Source: Dickeya poaceiphila
Lineage (GTDB): Bacteria; Pseudomonadota; Gammaproteobacteria; Enterobacterales; Enterobacteriaceae
Direction of reading: 5' to 3'
DNA length: 64,000 nucleotides
Assembly: GCF_007858975.2 (NCBI RefSeq)
Contig: NZ_CP042220.2
Coordinates: forward strand, 930,001 to 994,000
Under the pieces are notes generated by a model. It did not search any database, was not told where the DNA came from, and saw only the letters and a program-made list of their open reading frames with translations. The position numbers and the translations under genes were made by a program. This document shows positions 9,935-24,237 of this stretch, in pieces. Numbering within the stretch: position 1 is the stretch's first letter; the number at the start of each line of letters is the position of its first letter.

Positions 9935-10501
9935 GTGGCGAATAGCGTTCCAGCAATTTTTCTCGACCGCGACGGTACTATTAATGTCGATCATGGCTAT
10001 GTCCATGAAATCGATCAGTTTCAGTTTATTGATGGGGTGATTGATGCCCTGTATGAACTTAAAAAAATGGGCTTTGCCCTGGTGCTGGTAACTAACCAGT
10101 CGGGGATTGCCAGAGGCAAGTTTACTGAAGACCAGTTCATGCAGCTTACCGAATGGATGGACTGGTCACTGGCCGATCGTGGTGTTGATTTGGATGGTAT
10201 CTATTATTGTCCGCATCACCCTGATGCCGGTGAAGGGGAGTACCGCCAACAATGTGACTGTCGTAAGCCTCAGCCTGGCATGTTCCTCTCCGCGCAGCGT
10301 CATCTGCATATTGATATGGCTGCTTCCTATATAGTAGGCGACAAAATGGAAGATATGCAGGCGGCACAGGCGGCAGGAGTGGGAACCAAAGTCCTGGTAA
10401 AAACGGGTAAGCCGGTAACTGAAGAAGGTGAAAAACTGGCTGATTGGGTAATTGATAGCCTGGTAGACCTGCCTAAGACGATAAAACAGCATGGAAAATA
10501 G
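9935..10501 (+). CDS. gmhB: D-glycero-beta-D-manno-heptose-1,7-bisphosphate 7-phosphatase
   Basis: 188 residues starting with GTG (9935), as in E. coli; AGGAGC lies at 9921-9926. GmhB removes the C7 phosphate in ADP-heptose synthesis for the lipopolysaccharide inner core. HAD motifs are FLDRDGTIN (about 9-17), VTNQSG (about 51-56) and [11 protein letters not shown]. The zinc-binding set C-x-H ... C-D-C ([10 protein letters not shown] ... QQCDCRKP) is in the middle. It lies between metN and the rRNA operon, as in E. coli. Confidence 0.96.
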   Translation: MANSVPAIFLDRDGTINVDHGYVHEIDQFQFIDGVIDALYELKKMGFALVLVTNQSGIARGKFTEDQFMQLTEWMDWSLADRGVDLDGIYYCPHHPDAGEGEYRQQCDCRKPQPGMFLSAQRHLHIDMAASYIVGDKMEDMQAAQAAGVGTKVLVKTGKPVTEEGEKLADWVIDSLVDLPKTIKQHGK

Positions 10502-10550
10502 CCGTAAGGGTGGAAAAACGTGCGAACGGAAAAAAAGATCGAAAAAGTGG

Positions 10551-10723
10551 TTGTGTAACCCGTTCGGATCCCTATAATGCGCCTCCACTGACACGGCGAC
10601 AGCGGCAACGCAGCGCGGTGTCAGGAAGAGAAAGCGAAAATAATCGTTGACACTTCATGAGGAAAGCGTAGTATACGCCACCTCGCGACAGCAGGCTCAG
10701 GCCGGTCGCACTGCTCTTTAACA
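10551..10723 (+). promoter_or_regulatory. rRNA operon promoters P1 and P2 and boxA
   Basis: P1: TTGTGT (10551-10556), 16-bp spacer, TATAAT (10573-10578), then a GC-rich discriminator GCGCCTCC typical of stringently controlled rRNA promoters. P2: TTGACA (10647-10652), 16-bp spacer, TAGTAT (10669-10674). A boxA antitermination element TGCTCTTTAACA is at 10712-10723. The leader continues to the 16S start. No protein gene is seen in 10502-10870. Confidence 0.88.
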
Positions 10724-10870
10724 ATCAATCAGACAATCTGTGTGGGCACTCGCAGGACACTTCACTAAAACTATTTAGTGAAAGTCTTGAAGAGTGACAA
10801 CAGTTAATTCATTACGAAGTAACAGTAAATTCTTTGAGCACGGTTTTCTTCGGAAAACACATCAAACTTT

Positions 10871-12412
<1,542 letters not shown>

Positions 12413-12498
12413 CCGAGTAGAAGTGCCTGCGTGGTGTCCACACAGATTGTCTGATGATAAGAAAGAGTCAACAGCGTCTTGCGAAGCTGACAAGTGAT

Positions 12499-12574
12499 GT
12501 CCCCTTCGTCTAGAGGCCCAGGACACCGCCCTTTCACGGCGGTAACAGGGGTTCGAATCCCCTAGGGGACGCCA
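12499..12574 (+). tRNA. gltT: tRNA-Glu (TTC)
   Basis: 76 bases including the encoded CCA, in the 16S-23S spacer. Acceptor GTCCCCT pairs with AGGGGAC, and the anticodon TTC lies in CCCTTTCACGG. A spacer with a single tRNA-Glu is one of the two standard enterobacterial spacer types. The gltT-style symbol is by analogy. Confidence 0.97.
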
Positions 12575-12767
12575 GAATGACGGACAGTGGGTGAAAGGCA
12601 CGGTCAACGCTAACCTAAAACTGATTAGCAATAGTCAGGTTTATGTTATCTGCTCTTTAACAATCCGGAACAAGCTGAAAAATTGAAACGACGGCATGTG
12701 AGTAAGAATTCATGTGTTGTTCGAGTCTCTCAACATACTCATATCCCGAGACACTTTCGGGTTGTGA

Positions 12768-15761
<2,994 letters not shown>

Positions 15762-15898
15762 ACAACACCGAAGGTGTTTTGGAGAGAGAGACGGAAAGTC
15801 GAGTCAGCTTGTTCGAGGATTGGATGGCGTGGTGTGCGGCAAACAGAGAGCACACGGCGACATAAAGGATGATGACGTTGAAAGACGTTGAAAGAATT

Positions 15899-16018
15899 TG
15901 CCTGGCGGCGAGAGCGCGGTGGTCCCACCTGACCCCATGCCGAACTCAGAAGTGAAACGCCGTAGCGCCGATGGTAGTGTGGGGTCTCCCCATGCGAGAG
16001 TAGGGAACTGCCAGGCAT
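15899..16018 (+). rRNA. rrf: 5S ribosomal RNA
   Basis: 120 bases from TGCCTGGCGG to CTGCCAGGCAT, containing GGTCCCACCTGACCCCATGCC. Its length matches E. coli. It lies 137 bp after the 23S gene. Confidence 0.98.
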
Positions 16019-16081
16019 CAAATTGTGGTGTAAGAAGCACCGGTTATCGAAATGACCTCTTCGATAACATACAGAATCGGT

Positions 16082-16158
16082 GGTGCGGTAGTTCAGTCGG
16101 TTAGAATACCGGCCTGTCACGCCGGGGGTCGCGGGTTCGAGTCCCGTCCGCACCGCCA
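16082..16158 (+). tRNA. aspU: tRNA-Asp (GTC), distal gene of the rRNA operon
   Basis: 77 bases including CCA. Acceptor GGTGCGG pairs with CCGCACC, and the anticodon GTC is in GCCTGTCACGC. The gene is identical to the tRNA-Asp at 21619-21695. A tRNA-Asp distal to 5S is also found in some E. coli rRNA operons. Confidence 0.97.
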
Positions 16159-16166
16159 ACATATAA

Positions 16167-16195
16167 AGCCCTGAGCATAAGCTCAGGGCTTTTCG
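16167..16195 (+). terminator. rRNA operon terminator
   Basis: AGCCCTGAGC-ataa-GCTCAGGGCT followed by TTTCGCTTTT, nine bases after the tRNA-Asp CCA. Confidence 0.9.
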
Positions 16196-16359
16196 CTTTT
16201 GAAACCGTTGATGAACCTATTCTTACTTGCCATCAGTTGTATTGTCTACGATTTCATTGTTATTCCATATTTCTCATCTATCTTGCTGCTTGCACCCATT
16301 GAAACGCGAAGATAAAAACCCTATAACGATTAATAGTTCACTGGTATAGCAGGAACAAT

Positions 16360-17151
16360 GTGCACAAGAAAACCTATGCAATAAGGTACGTTGCCGGGCA
16401 ACCGGTTGAGCGTATTTTTCAGCCTTCGGCAATGCATTATTTAAAACAGCAGTCTGCATTTTCAGCTCCTCTGATAGCAACAGAGGGTTTCTTGCGGATC
16501 ATGGTGTGGAATATTTTTAAGCAACAGCGTACAAACTGGCTTTCTGTTCTGAAGCATTTTGGTGAAAACACACAGCTGATGTTATTGCAGGAAGCGCAAT
16601 CTACCCCCGAACTGATTCGCTTTGCCACCACACACTATCTTTATGCTGATCAGGTGCCTGCTTTCGCACTTCCACCTCATCCTTCGGGGGTGATGACACT
16701 ATCTTCCGCTCAGCCGATGTACTGCTTTCCGCTACGTGAACGAGAGCCATTAATTCGTCTGGCTAAATCAGCACTGATCACGGTGTATTCGTTGAGAAAT
16801 GGACGCTTGTTAATGGCCATAAATATCCATGCTGTTAATTTCAGCCTCGGAGTAGAGGCGTATATTAATCAACTTGAAACCATTGGTGAGCAATTGAAAC
16901 GTCACCAGGGACCGGTGATTATGGCGGGAGACTTTAATGCCTGGAGTCGACCTAGGGTCAGCGCGCTTTATCGGTTTGTCCAGCGAATGGGACTTGATGA
17001 AGTGTTATTTTCCGACGATCAACGACGTCGGACGTTTGGTCGGCCATTGGATTTTGTTTTTTATCGCGAGTTGGACGTGACGAATTCGTCGGTACTGGTT
17101 ACTAATGCATCTGATCACAATCCTTTGCTGGTGGAGTTTGATGTTGCTTGA
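16360..17151 (+). CDS. yafD: YafD, endonuclease/exonuclease/phosphatase family protein
   Basis: 263 residues starting with GTG at 16360 (AGGAA at 16351-16355). The start [19 protein letters not shown] matches E. coli YafD. EEP-fold motifs are [12 protein letters not shown] (the N of VWN), LLQEAQ (metal-binding Glu), GDFNAWSR (Asp/Asn) and the C-terminal ASDHNPL (catalytic Asp-His). The substrate is not known to me. The neighbouring dkgB/yafC/yafE genes of E. coli are absent, so yafD follows the rRNA operon and converges on mltD. Confidence 0.93.
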   Translation: MHKKTYAIRYVAGQPVERIFQPSAMHYLKQQSAFSAPLIATEGFLRIMVWNIFKQQRTNWLSVLKHFGENTQLMLLQEAQSTPELIRFATTHYLYADQVPAFALPPHPSGVMTLSSAQPMYCFPLREREPLIRLAKSALITVYSLRNGRLLMAINIHAVNFSLGVEAYINQLETIGEQLKRHQGPVIMAGDFNAWSRPRVSALYRFVQRMGLDEVLFSDDQRRRTFGRPLDFVFYRELDVTNSSVLVTNASDHNPLLVEFDVA

Positions 17152-17170
17152 ACTCTACACTTGCACTAAT

Positions 17171-17200
17171 AAAAAAACCGCCTGGATGGCGGTTTTTATT
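17171..17200. terminator. Bidirectional terminator between yafD and mltD
   Basis: A-run, ACCGCC-tggat-GGCGGT, T-run. It serves both converging genes. Confidence 0.88.
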
Positions 17201-17209
17201 TTATCAGTA

Positions 17210-18607
17210 TCAGGAATCTGGTGATTCTCTTCTGGTGACATACAGTGTCAGCCGATCTCCAGGTTGAAGATTGGCATCTCTGATAACCGTATTCCAGCGC
17301 ATGACATCAGCAATGTTAACACCGTGACGTTTGGCAATACTTGCCAGCGAGTCACCTTTACGAACTTGATAAATGATCGAGTTCGATTTGTTTTTTGCAA
17401 CAACACCTGCCGTCACGGGTGTTGTTACCTTGGCAACTTGCAATGTCTGACCCACTTTCAGCGCGTTGCTCTTGAGGTGGTTCCAGTGTTGCAGATCCTG
17501 AGTACGAACATTCATTCGCTTAGCGATACTGGATAATGTATCACCAGTGCGAACCTTGTACCCTACAGAGCGAGTCGTGCCTGCCGGTTTTACAGATTTA
17601 GCCGGTTGTATGGATGCAATATCACCATCAGCCAGCGAGTCTTTCAACTGTCCCACATGAGACTTGGGTATCATAATGTAATGCGGTCCGTTAGGCGCAG
17701 TGACATCACGTGTGTAACCCGTGTTGTAACTCTTGAGCTTGGTGACAGATAAACCCGCCAGTTCGGCTGCTTGTGTCAATTCCATCTGCTGACCTAAGTC
17801 GACCCTTGCCAACGCTCGGTTTTCGTTAGGTTTAGGCAACTCAACTCCGTACTTTCTGCTGTGCTTGAGAATATCGCTTAGCGCCAACATCTTGGGCACA
17901 TAGGTTGACGTTTCGTATGGCAACGCCAGCGCCCAGTAGTTAGTTGGACGGCCTTTCGCTTTATTCGCTTTCACCGCTTGCATGATTCGCCCTTCACCCG
18001 CATTGTAGGCAGCTACGGTTAATAACCAGTCGCCGTCAAACATACGGTTAAGACGCTGCATCATATCCAGTGCAGCGGTCGTGGAGGCAACAACATCACG
18101 ACGCCCATCATACCATTGGGTACGTTTTAACCCGTAATTGCGCCCGGTGCCAGGAACAATCTGCCAAAGCCCTACGGCGTTGGATGCTGATCTGGCGTTT
18201 GGGTCAAAAGCGCTCTCCACTATGGGTAGCAGTACCAGTTCCATCGGCATCTTACGTTCTTTAATCTGCCCGACTATCCAGTACATGTACGGCTCTGCCC
18301 GTAATGTTACATCGTGGAGATAGCTCTTATTTTTTAAGTAACGCTGTTTCTGTTCGCGGATCCGGGTATTCTCCGGAACCTCCATCTTCAGCTCGTCGCC
18401 AATGAAGTTCCACAGATCTCGTTGTGCGATGCTATCATCATCCAGCCATCGCGCGCCGGTCTCTCGACCATCTGTGTACTTTCCTGCTTCACCTTGACCT
18501 GCCGAAGACAGACTCTGTGCATGTTGCCTGGGTTGAGAAGTGTCATTAGGCGGCACCTGACAACCCGTCAACACGACTGAGGCGATAAGTATCGCTTTAG
18601 TCTTCAT
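17210..18607 (-). CDS. mltD: Membrane-bound lytic murein transglycosylase D
   Basis: 465 residues. MltD cleaves peptidoglycan glycan strands with 1,6-anhydro product formation. Signal peptide with lipobox LTGC (Cys about residue 16). The SLT catalytic domain (family 1) lies at about 110-250, with the catalytic Glu in LLPIVESAFDPNARS followed by AVGLWQIVPGTGRNYGL and VAAYNAGEGR. Two LysM domains near the C terminus (YKVRTGDTLSSIAKRMNV; YQVRKGDSLASIAKRHGV) bind peptidoglycan. The length is close to E. coli (452). Confidence 0.96.
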   Translation of the reverse strand: MKTKAILIASVVLTGCQVPPNDTSQPRQHAQSLSSAGQGEAGKYTDGRETGARWLDDDSIAQRDLWNFIGDELKMEVPENTRIREQKQRYLKNKSYLHDVTLRAEPYMYWIVGQIKERKMPMELVLLPIVESAFDPNARSASNAVGLWQIVPGTGRNYGLKRTQWYDGRRDVVASTTAALDMMQRLNRMFDGDWLLTVAAYNAGEGRIMQAVKANKAKGRPTNYWALALPYETSTYVPKMLALSDILKHSRKYGVELPKPNENRALARVDLGQQMELTQAAELAGLSVTKLKSYNTGYTRDVTAPNGPHYIMIPKSHVGQLKDSLADGDIASIQPAKSVKPAGTTRSVGYKVRTGDTLSSIAKRMNVRTQDLQHWNHLKSNALKVGQTLQVAKVTTPVTAGVVAKNKSNSIIYQVRKGDSLASIAKRHGVNIADVMRWNTVIRDANLQPGDRLTLYVTRRESPDS

Positions 18608-18677
18608 ATCTGTGTCAATAGTTGCTTAAAAGACAGGCAATCATACTTTGATTGGCAATTCAGTACAACAAAAACCG

Positions 18678-19433
18678 TTAAAATTGGTCTTTCAGAGCGC
18701 GTAAGTGCGCAAAAATGTGCCAATCCCCCTTGGTGTCCGAGTTAATGGACAATTTTCTTTTTAAATCAACGTCATGATAACGTAAAAAAATATTTATTCT
18801 CCGTTCCTGCCCTAGTGTGGAAGGGAGGGATGATTCTCCTTTTTCACGTAATTGTCTGATTTTAAGTAGATAATCATGAATATCCATATCTTCTGGCCAA
18901 ATATGGTGAGCGAACTCCAGATTCGATAATGTGTATTCGTGCGCACAACATACTTGGGTTTCATCAGGTAAATCAGCCAACTTGATCAATGATTCGAACA
19001 TCTGTTGTGCTGTACCTTCAAAAATGCGACCACATCCGGCAGAAAATAAGGTATCGCCACAGAATAGATATGGATGGCTATAATATGCGATATGTCCTGT
19101 AGTGTGTCCGGGTACGAAAAAAATAGAAAATTCCGAGCCAACAGCAGTAATCGTGTCTCCTTCTTGCACTGTATGTGTCACGCCGCATTGCTTGGTTTCT
19201 GATGGGCCGTAAACGTGTATGTCAGGATAGTGATCCTTCAGTTGCCGCACGCCGTCAGTGTGGTCGTTGTGATGATGGGTCAACAGAATGGCGGCGGGTA
19301 AGAGTCCGTAGTTTTTCAGTGCCTGTAATACGGGGGCTGCCTCTCCAGGATCAACAACCACACATTGCTTTTCATCATTGGCCAGTAGCCAGATATAGTT
19401 GTCTTTGAAGGCAGGTACACTGATAAGATCCAT
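18678..19433 (-). CDS. gloB: Hydroxyacylglutathione hydrolase (glyoxalase II)
   Basis: 251 residues. GloB hydrolyses S-D-lactoylglutathione to D-lactate and glutathione, the second step of methylglyoxal detoxification. It is a metallo-beta-lactamase fold enzyme with the metal motif [10 protein letters not shown] (about 52-61) and further ligands in PGHTTGH and [12 protein letters not shown]. It is divergent from yafS, with 45 bp between the start codons, as in E. coli. Confidence 0.97.
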   Translation of the reverse strand: MDLISVPAFKDNYIWLLANDEKQCVVVDPGEAAPVLQALKNYGLLPAAILLTHHHNDHTDGVRQLKDHYPDIHVYGPSETKQCGVTHTVQEGDTITAVGSEFSIFFVPGHTTGHIAYYSHPYLFCGDTLFSAGCGRIFEGTAQQMFESLIKLADLPDETQVCCAHEYTLSNLEFAHHIWPEDMDIHDYLLKIRQLREKGESSLPSTLGQERRINIFLRYHDVDLKRKLSINSDTKGDWHIFAHLRALKDQF

Positions 19434-19478
19434 ACTGTATCCTCATTTTTGCGATTAGCTTGCGGAAGATTCTAGAGC

Positions 19479-20198
19479 ATGAAGCCAGCACAAACATCTC
19501 AGAAGATCGTGGCGCCTGACAACTGGAAGGCGATACCCTGGGGAGAGTACTATCTTCATACTTTGAATAGGGTGCTTGACCCTTGGTGGAGCCGGATATT
19601 TGGGTTTCATTTGCTGAAAATCGGGGGATTAAGCACTGAGATTGATAGTCAAATGTGTACCATTCCACATCAGGTGAACGTTAGTCGTGAGCCGCAGGCA
19701 CATGTTATTGCTGAACCCTATCAATTACCGTTTATCGAGAAATCGGTAGATGCCTGTTTGCTTGCCCATGTGCTGGCTTACTCCGCAGATCCTCATCGGA
19801 TTGTGCGCGAAGTTGATCGGATTTTGATTAACGATGGTTGGATCATTATCAGCGGTTTCAACCCTGTGAGTCTGGTAGGGTTGGGGCGTTTAGTTCCCGG
19901 TATGCGTCAACGCCAGCCATATTGCAGCAGAATGTTCAGCCAAATGCGGGTGATGGACTGGCTGAGCTTGCTCAATTACGAGATTGTACATCACAAAAGT
20001 TTTCAGGTTTTGCCCTGGCGCCAGCCAGAACAGGGCAAGTGGAACAATACGCTGCCATTGCTGGGGTGCCTGAATCTGATCGTCGCGCGTAAACGTACGA
20101 TTCCGCTGACGATGACGCCGACCAAAACCTTGCTAAGAAAGTCACCATTGAATCGCCCGGTGGGGGCGACGAAAAGTTATCGTTCCTGGCATGATTGA
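19479..20198 (+). CDS. yafS: YafS, SAM-dependent methyltransferase-like protein
   Basis: 239 residues, matching the E. coli yafS position between gloB and rnhA. It has a class I methyltransferase-like layout: AEPYQLPFIEKSVDACLLAHVLAYSADPHRIVREVDRILINDGWIIISGFNP is the motif III-V region. The N-terminal glycine-rich SAM loop is weak (LLKIGGLSTEID), so activity is uncertain. The substrate is unknown. It ends 35 bp before the stop codon of rnhA, which converges on it. Confidence 0.9.
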   Translation: MKPAQTSQKIVAPDNWKAIPWGEYYLHTLNRVLDPWWSRIFGFHLLKIGGLSTEIDSQMCTIPHQVNVSREPQAHVIAEPYQLPFIEKSVDACLLAHVLAYSADPHRIVREVDRILINDGWIIISGFNPVSLVGLGRLVPGMRQRQPYCSRMFSQMRVMDWLSLLNYEIVHHKSFQVLPWRQPEQGKWNNTLPLLGCLNLIVARKRTIPLTMTPTKTLLRKSPLNRPVGATKSYRSWHD

Positions 20199-20233
20199 CG
20201 GCTTGTCAGATGATTGATTCGTTACGGTTTAGG

Positions 20234-20698
20234 CTACTCTGGCTGATAGCCGGTGTCATCAAGGGTTGGTGCGTTGGCAGCCTGGCGGGCCAGTTCATCG
20301 CAGCGTTCATTCTCAGGATGACCCGCATGGCCTTTGACCCATTGCCAGTGCAGGGTATGGCGCTGAATGGCTTTATCCAGCCGTTGCCATAGATCGATGT
20401 TTTTTACTGGCTTTTTCTCCGCAGTTTTCCAGCCGCGCTTTTTCCAGTTGTGAATCCAACTGGTAATCCCCTGGCGGACATATTGGCTATCGGTACTGAG
20501 TGTAACATCACAAGGAGAGGTCAGGCTTTCTAGTGCGATGATCGCCGCCATCAGTTCCATCCGGTTGTTAGTGGTTAGCCGGTAGCCTGCGCTCAGTGTT
20601 TTTTCGTGCTGCTTGTAGCGCAAAAGTACCCCGTATCCACCTGGGCCAGGATTGCCGAGACAGGAACCGTCAGTGAAAATCTCAACCTGTTTTAGCAT
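20234..20698 (-). CDS. rnhA: Ribonuclease HI
   Basis: 154 residues from ATG at 20698 ([23 protein letters not shown]), matching E. coli; the upstream open extension reaches into dnaQ and is not used. RNase HI degrades the RNA strand of RNA-DNA hybrids. Catalytic residues appear as D10 (FTDGS), E48 (NRMEL), D70 (STDSQ) and the C-terminal Asp in ERCDELA. The divergent dnaQ start is 55 bp away, so the two share a promoter region. Confidence 0.97.
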   Translation of the reverse strand: MLKQVEIFTDGSCLGNPGPGGYGVLLRYKQHEKTLSAGYRLTTNNRMELMAAIIALESLTSPCDVTLSTDSQYVRQGITSWIHNWKKRGWKTAEKKPVKNIDLWQRLDKAIQRHTLHWQWVKGHAGHPENERCDELARQAANAPTLDDTGYQPE

Positions 20699-20753
20699 CT
20701 CTGGTAGACTCTTATTCATGGTCAAAAGCATAAGTCTGACATAAACGAAACTG

Positions 20754-21488
20754 ATGAGCACTGCAATTACACGACAAATCGTTCTTGATACGGAAACCAC
20801 CGGTATGAACAAGCTGGGGGTTCACTATGAAGGGCACAAGATTATTGAGATTGGTGCGGTCGAAGTCGTGAACCGTCGCCTGACCGGACGCCACTTCCAT
20901 GTTTATCTTCGACCAGACCGTCTGGTCGATCCGGAAGCCTATAAGGTTCATGGTATTAGCGATGAATTTTTGGCTGATAAGCCGACTTATGCTGATGTTG
21001 CCGATGATTTTCTCGATTTTATCCGCGGTGCGGAATTAGTGATTCATAACGCATCGTTCGATATCGGCTTTATGGACTATGAGTTTCGGCTGCTTGGGCG
21101 TGATATCCCGAAAACTGAAACCTTCTGTACCATCACTGATAGCCTGCTGATGGCACGCCGCTTATTTCCAGGTAAGCGTAATAACCTGGATGCATTGTGC
21201 GATCGTTACCAGATAGATAACAGCAAGCGTACGCTGCATGGCGCGTTGCTAGATGCCGAGATTCTGGCTGAAGTTTATCTGGCGATGACCGGTGGTCAAA
21301 CGTCACTGGCTTTTTCGATGGAAGCGGAGGGCCAGCAGCAGGCGGTGCAAACAGAAACCATTCAGCGTATTTCGCGCCCGGCATCGGCTCTGACTGTGTT
21401 ATATGCCAGTGACGAAGAGCTGGTGGCGCATGAGCAAAGGCTGGATTTGATTATGAAAAAAGGCGGTAGCTGCCTGTGGCGTAATTGA
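20754..21488 (+). CDS. dnaQ: DNA polymerase III epsilon subunit (3'-5' proofreading exonuclease)
   Basis: 244 residues. DnaQ proofreads for the replicative polymerase. ExoI motif [11 protein letters not shown] (Asp12, Glu14), ExoII region [13 protein letters not shown] and ExoIIIe ending in [22 protein letters not shown] are all present. The C-terminal segment [15 protein letters not shown], which contacts the alpha subunit, is conserved. Confidence 0.97.
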   Translation: MSTAITRQIVLDTETTGMNKLGVHYEGHKIIEIGAVEVVNRRLTGRHFHVYLRPDRLVDPEAYKVHGISDEFLADKPTYADVADDFLDFIRGAELVIHNASFDIGFMDYEFRLLGRDIPKTETFCTITDSLLMARRLFPGKRNNLDALCDRYQIDNSKRTLHGALLDAEILAEVYLAMTGGQTSLAFSMEAEGQQQAVQTETIQRISRPASALTVLYASDEELVAHEQRLDLIMKKGGSCLWRN

Positions 21489-21564
21489 GTGGTGAGCCAT
21501 TGATGACAAAATCAGCGCCGCGCTGAAAATGTAAGCAAACAGAAGCGGTTAGTGATAAAAAGCG

Positions 21565-21593
21565 TTGACGCAATCGATGACGGGCCGTAGTAT
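21565..21593 (+). promoter_or_regulatory. Promoter of the single tRNA-Asp gene
   Basis: TTGACG (21565-21570), 17-bp spacer, TAGTAT (21588-21593), 26 bp before the tRNA. It fits a sigma-70 stable-RNA promoter. Confidence 0.75.
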
Positions 21594-21618
21594 TCACCTC
21601 GCTCAATGAGCACAGCGC

Positions 21619-21695
21619 GGTGCGGTAGTTCAGTCGGTTAGAATACCGGCCTGTCACGCCGGGGGTCGCGGGTTCGAGTCCCGTCCGCACCGCCA
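21619..21695 (+). tRNA. aspV: tRNA-Asp (GTC), single gene after dnaQ
   Basis: 77 bases including CCA, identical to the rRNA-operon tRNA-Asp at 16082-16158. Position after dnaQ equals E. coli aspV. Confidence 0.97.
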
Positions 21696-21705
21696 ATCAT
21701 TTTGA

Positions 21706-21735
21706 AGCCCTGAATCAACTGGTTCAGGGCTTTTT
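21706..21735 (+). terminator. Terminator after tRNA-Asp
   Basis: AGCCCTGAA...TTCAGGGCT hairpin followed by TTTTT. It resembles the rRNA-operon terminator at 16167. Confidence 0.88.
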
Positions 21736-21853
21736 CGTCTACGGAACGCCTAAAATTACTTTTTTTCTCCGAATAGTGATTCAGGTCTATCTGGTAGGAA
21801 AACAAGAAAATTCGACTGCTAAAGCCTGAGGGCGAATGCCCTCAGGTCGCTGC

Positions 21854-22648
21854 TCATACGGTTGCGATGTTTCTACCGTAATAGATTTCCTGCATTTCTC
21901 GATACAGTAAGTCAGTGATGCGCTTGCGCTCTTCGGCGCTTAACTCTTCAGGACTGACGTTAAACAAGTAGTGCTTCAGGTCGAAATCCTTCAGCAACAT
22001 TTTGGTGTGAAAAATATTTTCCTGGTAAACATTCACGTCCATCAGATGATAGAGCGATTTCATGTCGTCAGACATGAAATTTTGAATCGAGTTAATTTTA
22101 TGGTCGATGAAATGCTTGACGCCGTTAATGTCGCGCGTAAAACCGCGCACACGGTAGTCAATGGTCACGATGTCCGATTCTAACTGATGGATCAGATAGT
22201 TAAGCGCCTTGAGCGGTGAAATGACACCGCAGGTGGACACCTCGATATCGGCGCGAAAGGTGCACAGACCACCGCCAGGGTGGCTTTCCGGATAGGTGTG
22301 CACACAGATATGGCTTTTGTCGAGGTGCGCGACGACGGAGTTCGGCAGCGGACCAGGGTGTTCGGAGGTATCCACATCGCGGGGGTCCATGGGTTCTTCG
22401 CTGACCAGAATGGTGACGCTGGCACCCTGGGGTTCATAATCCTGTCGGGCAATATTCAGAACATTAGCGCCGATGATGGAACAGGTTTTACTCAGGATTT
22501 CTGTCAGACGGTTCGCATTGTACTGCTCGTCAATGTACGCAATATAGCCATCGCGATCAGCTGGCGTTTTAGCGTAACAGATATCGTAGATACAAAAACT
22601 CAGGCTCTTGGTCAGATTGTTAAAGCCATGTAGTTTCAGCTTTTGCAA
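21854..22648 (-). CDS. speD: S-adenosylmethionine decarboxylase proenzyme
   Basis: 264 residues. SpeD makes decarboxylated SAM, the aminopropyl donor for spermidine. The proenzyme self-cleaves between Lys and Ser in [18 protein letters not shown] (about residues 110-127), giving a pyruvoyl group on the new alpha chain. The rest ([40 protein letters not shown]) is near identical to E. coli. It lies 30 bp after speE in the speED operon. Confidence 0.97.
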   Translation of the reverse strand: MQKLKLHGFNNLTKSLSFCIYDICYAKTPADRDGYIAYIDEQYNANRLTEILSKTCSIIGANVLNIARQDYEPQGASVTILVSEEPMDPRDVDTSEHPGPLPNSVVAHLDKSHICVHTYPESHPGGGLCTFRADIEVSTCGVISPLKALNYLIHQLESDIVTIDYRVRGFTRDINGVKHFIDHKINSIQNFMSDDMKSLYHLMDVNVYQENIFHTKMLLKDFDLKHYLFNVSPEELSAEERKRITDLLYREMQEIYYGRNIATV

Positions 22649-22678
22649 TTTAATTCACCCCCTTATGGATGCCGATGC

Positions 22679-23542
<864 letters not shown>

Positions 23543-23650
23543 GTTAGGGCTTCCTCCGCGATAACAGCCATGAAAATTGGCGCGATATGATAGCTAACTC
23601 TCATGGCGCTTGCACGGTCAAATTTCAAGCAATACAGAGGATTTTACGCT

Positions 23651-23998
23651 TTATTGCGTATTTGCGAGTAAACTGAGCGAATTTCGGGCCAGAGACTGGC
23701 ATTTTTTCGGGATGGGAATAGCGATGCCGCTCAGATCGCGGTAGCTGGCTTCGCCGATGGCGATCATATCGAACTGATTGTAATTGCTGAGATCCCAGCG
23801 ATTTTGCTGGGCAAAAGTCACGAGTGCGCGGCGGATCTGCTCGTTGGGAAGATCTTTGTAACCACAGTTGTTTTTCAGATAAACGAAAACGGCGGTCAGA
23901 TCGGCGAGGTCTTCAGCCTCAAAATCATTCAATGCCCTACTGGCGGAGGAGAAGCCCAACAACGAGAGCAAGAGCAGCACCAGCGCGGAATGTTTCAT
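23651..23998 (-). CDS. yacC: YacC, small exported pilotin-like protein
   Basis: 115 residues with an N-terminal signal peptide (KHSALVLLLLSLLGFSSASRA). The mature part (LNDFEAEDLADLTAVFVYLKNNCGYKDLPNEQIRRALVTFAQQNRWDLSNY) matches E. coli YacC, which is structurally related to AspS-type pilotins of type II secretion. Two Cys residues could form a disulfide, as in that fold. Its role is not established. It follows speE as in E. coli. Confidence 0.9.
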   Translation of the reverse strand: MKHSALVLLLLSLLGFSSASRALNDFEAEDLADLTAVFVYLKNNCGYKDLPNEQIRRALVTFAQQNRWDLSNYNQFDMIAIGEASYRDLSGIAIPIPKKCQSLARNSLSLLANTQ

Positions 23999-24237
23999 AA
24001 TTCAACCTGTTTCATACTTTATCAGATGACGTTATCACAGTTACCGGCCCGGATTTCAAGTTTTATTCAGATCATCGTGATATTACCAATCGGTGGGGGC
24101 TGCACCGGATGGGGCAAACAGAGGGAGTGTGTGTACAATGGCACAATTACCAGCTATTTATCGGCGATTGATACCATGACGCCAGCGTCTGGCTTTGATA
24201 TTAATAGTGCAGTTTAAATTTATTTCACCGATTTCTC

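Noticed and set aside
20699..20812. Extended RNase HI N terminus
   Set aside because: The extension would overlap the divergent dnaQ start and is not conserved; ATG 20698 matches the family.
23999..24237. Remnant of a substrate-binding protein gene before the ABC permease
   Set aside because: No recognisable binding-protein sequence or signal peptide in any frame.
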